A stretch of DNA of 5,414 nucleotides from Pseudobdellovibrionaceae bacterium (GTDB lineage Bacteria > Bdellovibrionota > Bdellovibrionia > Bdellovibrionales > JAMPXM01), in assembly GCA_913776405.1 (NCBI GenBank), contig CAJYOV010000102.1:1-5414 (forward strand), read 5' to 3'. The notes below the pieces were generated by a model. It saw only the letters and a program-made list of their open reading frames with translations, searched no databases and was not told the origin of the DNA. Positions 1-4,739 of the stretch are shown here, in pieces (the stretch's first letter is position 1; the number at the start of each line of letters is the position of its first letter). A program made the translations under genes and the position numbers.

Positions 1-20
1 CCGATGCCGATGCCGATGCC
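1..20. repeat. Hexanucleotide tandem repeat CCGATG, cut by window edge
   Basis: CCGATG occurs three times in a row, followed by CC, and the tract probably continues to the left. It may be the end of a coding region entering from outside. Plus-strand frame 1 reads Pro-Met repeats and stops at 22-24. Frame 3 reads Asp-Ala repeats and stops at 63-65. A plus-strand terminator at 102-126 favours a plus-strand gene ending here. On the minus strand an ATG at 37 with GGAGA five bases upstream would read Ala-Ser repeats leaving the window. The visible sequence is too short to choose, so no CDS is called. Confidence 0.6.
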
Positions 21-101
21 CTGAAATCGATTTGCATGAGGATCTCCAAATCAAAATTGATCTGAGAATCGCGAATATTCCCAGAGGAGATTGTCATACC
101 A

Positions 102-126
102 CGGGTTTATAAACCCGCTTTTTCTT
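102..126 (+). terminator. Rho-independent terminator
   Basis: A perfect 16-bp palindrome, CGGGTTTATAAACCCG (102-117), is followed by C and five T, then CTT. The stem is CGGGTT/AACCCG closed over a TATA loop. The T-run exists only on the plus-strand side, so it should terminate transcription of a gene lying left of or at the window start. A second small stem, CTTCG/CGAAG at 124-136, follows directly. Confidence 0.8.
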
Positions 127-299
127 CGATTCGAAGGGGCTTAACGGTTAGATCTAAGTTTGATTGAGACAGCGATTAAACGCACAAGATTGACTCTGGC
201 CGAACGCACATCGAGTTTGACCCTGACCCGTCGAATATGTTTTGAAATTGCGAGGGCAAGACGATTAAAGATCGAAAACCTGGGTCAAGAACTTTTTCG
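127..299. other. Intergenic stretch without recognised gene
   Basis: Together with the flanking elements, about 340 bases between position 65 and the stop codon at 404 carry no convincing gene. I see no ORF with a ribosome binding site and no tRNA-like fold. AACGCACA occurs twice, 24 bp apart (179-186 and 203-210), each followed by a related TTGACYCTGRCC-like tract, so this may be a decayed duplication. TTGACCC (217-223) and GGGTCAA (282-288) could pair, but the loop is long. No function is assigned. Confidence 0.4.
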
Positions 300-399
300 A
301 ACTTCACGCGCATGAATCAAAACCAACTTCACGCGCATGAATCGAAATCAACTTCACGCGCATGAATCGAAATCAACTTCACGCGCATGAATCAAAACC
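300..399. repeat. Four tandem 25-bp repeats (minisatellite-like)
   Basis: Four contiguous units lie at 300-324, 325-349, 350-374 and 375-399 with an exact 25-bp period. All share the first 19 bases, including the core TTCACGCGCATGAATC. They differ only at unit positions 20 (A or G) and 24 (C or T), and the two variants are linked: units 1 and 4 are one type, units 2 and 3 the other. Each core contains a near-perfect dyad, TTCA-n-GCGC-n-TGAA, with one symmetric mismatch. The array begins 4 bp after the stop codon of the minus-strand peptidase gene, so it would lie in that gene's 3' untranslated region. A 25-bp period is not a multiple of three, and no protein repeat is encoded. There are no unique spacers, so it is not a CRISPR array. 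Confidence 0.95.
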
Positions 400-403
400 G
401 GCG

Positions 404-1366
404 TTACACCTTGAAGCGTTCGACGGCGTCGAGGAGTTCTTTGATAATGCCGGGTTCGTTGAAGGCGTGGCCGGCGTCGGGCACGATGCGGAGGTCGGAT
501 TCGGGCCAGGCGGCGTGGAGGTCGAAGGCGTTTTTGACGGGACAGACCACGTCGTAGCGGCCGTGGATGATCACGGCTGGGATGTGGCGGATCTTTGAGA
601 CGTCTTCGATTAATTGATTGTCGGTGCGCCACCAGCAGCGGTTGATGAAGTAGTGGCACTCGATGCGGGCGAGGGAGACCGCCATGTGATCACCAGTAAA
701 CTTCATGTACGTGCTCTCATCGGGCAGAAGATGAACGGTCGCGCCTTCCCAACCGCTCCATGCTTTTGCGGCGGCTAGACGAACGGATTCATCGTCGGAC
801 GTTAGGCGTTTGTAGAACGCCTTCACTAAATCGCCGCGCTCTTCGACTGGAATTGGCTCTAGATATTGATCCCAAACTTCGGGGAAAATCCAGTGCGCGC
901 CTTTTTGATAGAACCACTCAATCTCGGATTCGCGGCAGAGAAAAATGCCTCGCAGAACCAGGTGTGAAACTGAAGTTGGATGCGTTTCAGCGTATGCGAG
1001 AGCAAGCGTGCTGCCCCATGATCCGCCAAACACCATCCATTTTTCGATACCAAGGTGCTTACGCAATTTCTCGATGTCTGAAACCAGATCCCACGTCGTG
1101 TTCTCACGTAGCTCTGCGTGCGGACGGCTCTGCCCTGCACCTCGCTGATCAAAGAGAACGATGCGGAAATGCTGCGGATCAAAAAGTCGGCGATGATCCG
1201 GGCTCAAGCCCGCACCCGGTCCACCGTGAAGAAAAAGCACCGGCTGACCTTTGGGGTTACCAAGTTCTTCGACGTAAATCTCATGCAAATCAGAAACACG
1301 GAAATGAAAGCTACGAGTGGGTTCAACAGCTGGGAAAAGTAAACTTTCGATGGAAAAAGCGGCCAC
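404..1366 (-). CDS. pip: Proline iminopeptidase (prolyl aminopeptidase), alpha/beta hydrolase
   Basis: The enzyme removes N-terminal proline from peptides, a cytoplasmic step in peptide turnover (MEROPS family S33). From a GTG start the protein is 320 aa, the usual size for the Xanthomonas/Serratia-type enzyme. Visible motifs are the oxyanion-hole HGGPG (47-51), DQRG (73-76), the nucleophile elbow GGSWGS with Ser116, GRYDVVCP with Asp272, and DAGH with His300, so the catalytic triad is complete. The cap region carries AWSGWEGAT and RIECHYF, both typical of the family. No signal peptide is present. Two starts compete. TTG at 1372 lies only 3 bases from AAGGA (1380-1376), whereas GTG at 1366 has a 9-base spacing; I prefer GTG, but TTG would add just two residues. 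The gene follows rmuC on the same strand after a 109-bp gap with no clear terminator, so co-transcription is possible. Confidence 0.95.
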   Translation of the reverse strand: MAAFSIESLLFPAVEPTRSFHFRVSDLHEIYVEELGNPKGQPVLFLHGGPGAGLSPDHRRLFDPQHFRIVLFDQRGAGQSRPHAELRENTTWDLVSDIEKLRKHLGIEKWMVFGGSWGSTLALAYAETHPTSVSHLVLRGIFLCRESEIEWFYQKGAHWIFPEVWDQYLEPIPVEERGDLVKAFYKRLTSDDESVRLAAAKAWSGWEGATVHLLPDESTYMKFTGDHMAVSLARIECHYFINRCWWRTDNQLIEDVSKIRHIPAVIIHGRYDVVCPVKNAFDLHAAWPESDLRIVPDAGHAFNEPGIIKELLDAVERFKV

Positions 1367-1375
1367 GTTCAAAAA

Positions 1376-1380
1376 TCCTT
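1376..1380 (-). promoter_or_regulatory. Ribosome binding site AAGGA of the peptidase gene
   Basis: AAGGA on the minus strand lies 9 bases before GTG (1366) and 3 bases before TTG (1372). The spacing favours the GTG start. No ATG start is available in the N-terminal region, so the gene uses a non-ATG start codon either way. Confidence 0.5.
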
Positions 1381-1475
1381 ATTCTGAAAATGAAATCAAC
1401 AAAACGAAACTATCACGAAGCAGGCCCGACTCAACTGCCAGATGAAAAGAGAGGTGCAGCGTCAGTCCGCCGGCC

Positions 1476-2657
1476 CTACTCCAACAACTCAGGCTTCAAT
1501 CGCTTATTCGGTGCGGCGCCGAGTTCGCGGAGCTGCTCGATTTTGCGGAAGACGTTGCCCGGGCCGTCGCGAAGTTTGCGGCGGGCTTCTTCGTACTGGT
1601 TTGCGCCTTGCTCAAAAATACGGCCGATTTTCTCGAAGTCGTCATGGAAGCCGACGAACTTGTCGTAAAGCTTCGCCGCTTCGTCCGCGATTTCTTGCGC
1701 GTTTCGATTCTGATGTTCCAGTCGCCAAATGCTCGCGACTGTTTTCAGCGACGTAAACAATGTCGTCGACGTAACGATCGCGATCCCTTTCTTCCAAGCA
1801 CGCATCGCCAAATCCGGATCATGCTTCATCGCAAGCAGATACGCGGGCTCAACCGGAGTGAAGAGGAAGACAAACTCCGGAGTCTTCAAACCTTTTAGTT
1901 TGGGATAATGCTTCTCTGAGAGATCGGAAATGTGCGAGTTCAACGAATCGATATGCGACCGAATCCATTTGGTGCGTTCTTCTGGCGTCTCAGCCCGGCC
2001 GTGTTCCTCGTAGGCTTTCAAAGACACTTTTGCATCGATGATGATCTGCTTGTCGTCAGGTAAACGGATCAGAATATCAGGACGGAATCGATCTCCACTC
2101 TCGCTCTCGAACGAATTTTGCTTTGAGTACTCATGGCCCTCACGCAAGCCTGAAGCCGACAGAATATTTTCGAGAATGAGTTCGCCCCAGTCGCCTTGAA
2201 CTTTCGAGTCACCTTTAAGTGCTTGGGTGAGTTGATTCGTTTCACGTGTCATGCGCTCATTCAACTCGATCAAACGACCGACTTCTGATTTGAGAAGATG
2301 GCGCTCTCGACCTTCGCTTTGATAAACGTCGTCGACCTTTTTCTCGAAATCTTTCAAACGCTCGCGAAGAGGGTCAAGCATTCGCCCCAAGTCGCGCTCG
2401 GTGGTCTCTTGAAACGACTTCGTTTCTTTTTCGATGAGTTTCGTAGCCAGGTTCTCGAATTCGGCTCGAGCTGCAGAGCGAAGCGCTTCTTCTTGCTCTT
2501 TGCGATCAGCTAAACGCGCCTCTAGAGCGCGTTCGCGCAATTGCGATTCGATCAAGACCGTTTTCAGTTTTAAAAACCGTAATGCAAAAAAGGCGGCTGC
2601 GAGAAAACTTAGAACTGCAAAGCTAAATGCGATGACCAACAAGATGGAACTCGACAT
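1476..2657 (-). CDS. rmuC: DNA recombination protein RmuC
   Basis: RmuC family protein of 393 aa. In E. coli, loss of rmuC raises recombination (inversion) at short inverted repeats; its biochemical activity is not settled. Residues 4-27 form one N-terminal membrane helix and about 35-145 a charged coiled coil. The RmuC domain (about 150-365) shows QGDWGE (154-159), SGLREGHEY (169-177), RPDILIRLP (192-200), IIIDAK (205-210), FTPVEPAY (266-273), and the long LEHQNRNAQEIADEA block (313-327) before KLYDKFVGF. Asp194 and Asp208-x-Lys210 match the PD-(D/E)xK nuclease-fold signature reported for this family. It is shorter than E. coli RmuC (475 aa), mainly in the N-terminal coiled coil and C-terminal tail. 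The ATG at 2657 has no good Shine-Dalgarno sequence. A 51-codon ORF ends 4 bases upstream, suggesting translational coupling. Confidence 0.95.
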   Translation of the reverse strand: MSSSILLVIAFSFAVLSFLAAAFFALRFLKLKTVLIESQLRERALEARLADRKEQEEALRSAARAEFENLATKLIEKETKSFQETTERDLGRMLDPLRERLKDFEKKVDDVYQSEGRERHLLKSEVGRLIELNERMTRETNQLTQALKGDSKVQGDWGELILENILSASGLREGHEYSKQNSFESESGDRFRPDILIRLPDDKQIIIDAKVSLKAYEEHGRAETPEERTKWIRSHIDSLNSHISDLSEKHYPKLKGLKTPEFVFLFTPVEPAYLLAMKHDPDLAMRAWKKGIAIVTSTTLFTSLKTVASIWRLEHQNRNAQEIADEAAKLYDKFVGFHDDFEKIGRIFEQGANQYEEARRKLRDGPGNVFRKIEQLRELGAAPNKRLKPELLE

Positions 2658-2661
2658 GCCG

Positions 2662-2817
2662 TCATGCTAGCAGAACAAAGATCCCGACGCTTATCAAAAC
2701 AACCAAATCGGCCTTCAACGGTGTTATCGGCTCCTTGAACATCAGGGCATCCACTTGGACACTGCCGACAACCCACCCGTCGAATGGCCAAAAGGCTGGA
2801 TAGTCAAGTGAGGCCAT
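2662..2817 (-). CDS. Small putative membrane protein, 51 aa, upstream of rmuC
   Basis: This short ORF starts with ATG at 2817 and stops with TGA at 2664-2662, followed by four bases and then the rmuC ATG. The protein has an aromatic-rich N-terminal half (Trp10, Trp15, Tyr6, Phe9, Phe12), a middle containing FKEPITPLKAD, and a C-terminal hydrophobic run LVVLISVGIFVLLA (38-51) that could be a tail anchor or single membrane helix. I do not recognise the family. Support is indirect: the ORF fills the space between the divergent region and rmuC, lies on the same strand, abuts rmuC tightly, and rmuC lacks its own ribosome binding site. Against it, this ORF also lacks a good ribosome binding site (AAGG is 13 bases away). 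A TAAGAT sequence 6 bases before the ATG resembles a -10 box and would permit a leaderless transcript, but its -35 is poor. An in-frame TAA lies just upstream, so the ORF cannot extend. It could be chance. Confidence 0.45.
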   Translation of the reverse strand: MASLDYPAFWPFDGWVVGSVQVDALMFKEPITPLKADLVVLISVGIFVLLA

Positions 2818-2828
2818 GAAGCAATCTT

Positions 2829-2856
2829 AGCCTTTGTCTCAATTTGAGAAAAGGCT
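2829..2856. promoter_or_regulatory. 28-bp interrupted palindrome in divergent intergenic region
   Basis: The left arm AGCCTTT-G-TCTCAA (2829-2842) and right arm TTGAGA-AAAGGCT (2844-2856) are complementary over 13 base pairs, with a single unpaired G (2836) and one central T (2843). The element lies between the minus-strand start at 2817 and the plus-strand start at 2914. No T-run follows on either strand, so it is not a terminator. It may be an operator for a dimeric regulator or a hairpin in the 5' leader of the minus-strand transcript; the sequence alone does not decide. Confidence 0.6.
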
Positions 2857-2900
2857 CGAATCCTCTCAACTTGAAACGCATTTGCGCCGTTAGTCTAGAT

Positions 2901-2905
2901 GGAGG
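2901..2905 (+). promoter_or_regulatory. Ribosome binding site GGAGG fixing the lipoprotein start
   Basis: GGAGG lies 8 bases before the ATG at 2914, an ideal spacing. An in-frame ATG at 2899 directly abuts this site and has no ribosome binding site of its own, so 2914 is taken as the start. Confidence 0.85.
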
Positions 2906-2913
2906 CTCCATCA

Positions 2914-4119
2914 ATGAAGTTGAAGACACGACCATGGCTAATCACCTTGAGTTTAATCGGTGCGCTCGTTCTTCTTTTCAGCTTCCAAAATTGTGCGCCC
3001 ATGCTTCCACTTGAAGGTGTTGCAACGATCAACTCGAACGCGCGTCCAACCGCAACTCCAGGCCCGCTTGCAACACCGAACCCCGGAACCGGCGGATACA
3101 CACAAAACGTGATCGACGGCATGTGCTCCGATAACGTGTCGACAGACCCGATGGCTGCAACCTATGTCACGGCAGCGAACGGAACGCTTTTAGGTTTTAA
3201 AAACACGACGACCAAACAAACTGCGATCTGGAAAGTCTCAGGCGGAAACGTCATTCACGGCGTTGTGTGTTCGTTCCAAGGGCCTGCGCCAGCTGACAGC
3301 GCTTGGGAACTCGCGGGCATCGGCGATTTCAACGGCGATTATCAGCAGGACATTCTTTGGCGGAATTCCATGAACGGAAAAGTGGCCGTGTGGATCATGA
3401 ATGGCGCAAACCGCACCCAGGCCGCAATTTTAACTCGTACAGTTTCAGGCGTAACGAGTGATCTCACGATGACGTCCGATTGGAACGTAGAAGGCGTAGG
3501 CCTGTTTTCCGGAACAGGTCGCTACAGCGTCGTTTGGCGGAACAACGCAAACGAGATTCAGATTTGGGACATGAACGGGGTCTCAACACCAACATCCAAG
3601 AACTTACAAATTAGCGGAACAACGGCGACTGCACCTGCCGGTTATTCAATCGCAGGCCTTGGCGATTTCAATGCTAACTATCGCTCGGACATCCTTTTCC
3701 GAAACGGCGACAGCCACGTGGTCTGGTTTACGGCGACCGACGGTGTCGCTGTTGACGCGACGACGTTCGTAGACCCATTACCGGGTTCATCGTCGACCAA
3801 AGTAATTGGGGATTTCAATGGCGACGGAAAAGCAGATCTTCTGCTCGTAAACTCGGATCGGTCGATGACCGTTCGGTACATGAGTTACCGTGCGCAGGTT
3901 ACAACCGCACTTCAGATTGCGGCACCATCTGAGAATTGGACTCCGCTCTTCGCTCAGGACGTAACGTCCGACAACGTTGCAGACTGGATTTGGACGATAC
4001 CAGGGCCCTCCGAACGTTACGTTTCGTTTATACCCATGGCCGGTGCTCCGGGCCTAATGCGAACCCTGAACCCGCTGCGTTCAGGCGGCTGGGAAGTCTT
4101 CGAATACTCACACAAGTAG
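2914..4119 (+). CDS. Lipoprotein with FG-GAP/VCBS-type repeats (predicted beta-propeller)
   Basis: A 401-aa exported protein of unknown specific role. Residues 1-26 form a signal peptide with Lys2, Lys4 and Arg6, then a hydrophobic core ending in SFQN before Cys27, the presumed lipidated residue. A Pro/Thr/Gly-rich linker (about 43-62) leads to at least five repeats of about 50-59 residues with a D-[IL]-L-W-R-N and V-W-x-M-N-G pattern. Their core positions are 146, 205, 259, 308 and 357, with a degenerate copy at about 91. Calcium-loop-like motifs are D138-FNGDYQQ-D146, D251-FNANYRS-D259, D300-FNGDGKA-D308 and D349-VTSDNVA-D357. This fits the FG-GAP/VCBS family, whose repeats form propellers in integrins and many surface proteins. 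Cys71 and Cys119 could form a disulfide. Surface display and ligand binding are inferences; no catalytic motif is seen. The gene is divergent from the rmuC unit. Confidence 0.85.
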   Translation: MKLKTRPWLITLSLIGALVLLFSFQNCAPMLPLEGVATINSNARPTATPGPLATPNPGTGGYTQNVIDGMCSDNVSTDPMAATYVTAANGTLLGFKNTTTKQTAIWKVSGGNVIHGVVCSFQGPAPADSAWELAGIGDFNGDYQQDILWRNSMNGKVAVWIMNGANRTQAAILTRTVSGVTSDLTMTSDWNVEGVGLFSGTGRYSVVWRNNANEIQIWDMNGVSTPTSKNLQISGTTATAPAGYSIAGLGDFNANYRSDILFRNGDSHVVWFTATDGVAVDATTFVDPLPGSSSTKVIGDFNGDGKADLLLVNSDRSMTVRYMSYRAQVTTALQIAAPSENWTPLFAQDVTSDNVADWIWTIPGPSERYVSFIPMAGAPGLMRTLNPLRSGGWEVFEYSHK

Positions 4120-4132
4120 TGAGGCATTCCTC

Positions 4133-4194
4133 CCCGATGTGCTAATCCCGACACGAGTTCTTCTTTAAGAGCTCAACTTTTATGCATCGGGATT
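4133..4194 (+). promoter_or_regulatory. Competing inverted repeats between the two lipoprotein genes
   Basis: The right arm at 4185-4194 (CATCGGGATT) can pair with either of two left arms: AATCCCGA (4144-4151, 8 bp with TCGGGATT) or CCCGATG (4133-4139, 7 bp with CATCGGG). The two left arms therefore compete, and a terminator-like hairpin lies inside both. This could be a structured leader for the downstream gene or a composite terminator. No riboswitch class is recognised. Confidence 0.4.
4155..4182 (+). terminator. Probable rho-independent terminator
   Basis: GAGTTCTT (4155-4162) pairs with AAGAGCTC (4167-4174) over 8 bp, with one G-U wobble in RNA and a CTTT loop. AAC and a run of four T follow. 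The stem is only moderately GC-rich and the T-run short, so termination may be partial. It lies 36 bp after the stop codon of the repeat-containing lipoprotein gene and 48 bp before the next start codon. Confidence 0.5.
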
Positions 4195-4229
4195 CCGTTA
4201 TTCTTGGCTCAGGGCAAAGGAGCTAAGAA

Positions 4230-4739
4230 ATGAAAACCTTGAACTTCACCAAAACGACGCTGGCAGCATTAGCTACAGCACTTCTCGCAGTGGGCGCGAC
4301 TGGCTGCTCTTCAGACAGCACAAACGCAGCTTCTAACCGTGACGACGCTGCGACTGAAACTACAACAAGCCGTATGGGCCAGGGTCTTGATGCAGGTACG
4401 AACCGCGACATCCGCGGTGTCGGTCCACTTGCTCAGAATTCGGTTCAAAGTGCTCAAGTCACCTCAACTGGTTCAACAAATGACGTTGCACTCACTGGAG
4501 ATGTCACCAAAGACACGTCTGCAGTTCAAGATGTCCCGCTTAACACAAGCCCGTCTGATGTGAACGGTCTTCCACCAGCTGGTGAAGCTCGCGAGACGAC
4601 GAGCGGCACAACTAGCGGCGCCATTATGACTGAAGGAAAAGTCGAAAAGAAGAAGACAAAGAAAATGAAGAAGGTAAAGCCAGCTCCAGCGCAACCAGCG
4701 ACATCCGAGCAAGCACCGATGGAAGCTCCAGCTAATTAA
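4230..4739 (+). CDS. Small low-complexity lipoprotein, function unknown
   Basis: A 169-aa protein of no recognised family. Residues 1-25 are a classic lipoprotein signal peptide (Lys2, Lys8, an Ala/Leu-rich core), with lipobox ATGC and Cys26 as the only cysteine. The mature part is rich in Ser, Thr, Ala, Asp and Asn, contains no hydrophobic core segments, and is probably disordered. A basic block at 137-150 (VEKKKTKKMKKVK within it) holds nine lysines in 14 residues and is followed by a Pro/Ala/Glu tail. Envelope location is well supported; binding to peptidoglycan, nucleic acid or other anionic partners through the basic block is only a guess. The start is firm: AAGGAG (4217-4222) lies 7 bases before ATG. 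A terminator-like hairpin separates it from the upstream gene, so it probably has its own promoter, though I could not identify one. Its last 8 bases overlap the end of the convergent kinase gene. Confidence 0.8.
   Translation: MKTLNFTKTTLAALATALLAVGATGCSSDSTNAASNRDDAATETTTSRMGQGLDAGTNRDIRGVGPLAQNSVQSAQVTSTGSTNDVALTGDVTKDTSAVQDVPLNTSPSDVNGLPPAGEARETTSGTTSGAIMTEGKVEKKKTKKMKKVKPAPAQPATSEQAPMEAPAN

Noticed and set aside
300..399. CRISPR array
   Set aside because: The units are contiguous with a strict 25-bp period and no unique spacers of normal length.
354..659. 101-codon minus-strand ORF with a very Arg/Pro-rich translation
   Set aside because: It is an alternate frame of the GC-rich end of the peptidase gene. 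Its composition (Arg, Pro, His) is typical of a shadow frame.
1373..1475. Terminator or promoter between rmuC and the peptidase gene
   Set aside because: No stable stem with a T-run is visible after the rmuC stop, and candidate -35/-10 pairs match consensus poorly.
760..1668. 302-codon plus-strand ORF
   Set aside because: It lies antisense to the peptidase and rmuC genes, whose proteins match known families along their length. The plus-strand translation is rich in Arg, Ser and Cys and shows no domain.
2609..2791. 60-codon minus-strand ORF overlapping the rmuC start
   Set aside because: It is out of frame with rmuC, overlaps its N-terminal coding sequence, and reads a Cys/Arg-rich product without recognisable features. 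The 51-codon ORF in another frame is more plausible.
2844..2899. Sigma70 promoter for the repeat-containing lipoprotein (TTGAGA or TTGAAA as -35)
   Set aside because: Neither TTGAGA (2844) nor TTGAAA (2871) has a credible -10 at 16-18 bases, so no promoter is called.
2899..2913. Upstream in-frame ATG for the repeat-containing lipoprotein
   Set aside because: It abuts the GGAGG ribosome binding site that serves the ATG at 2914 and would put acidic residues before the basic start of the signal peptide.
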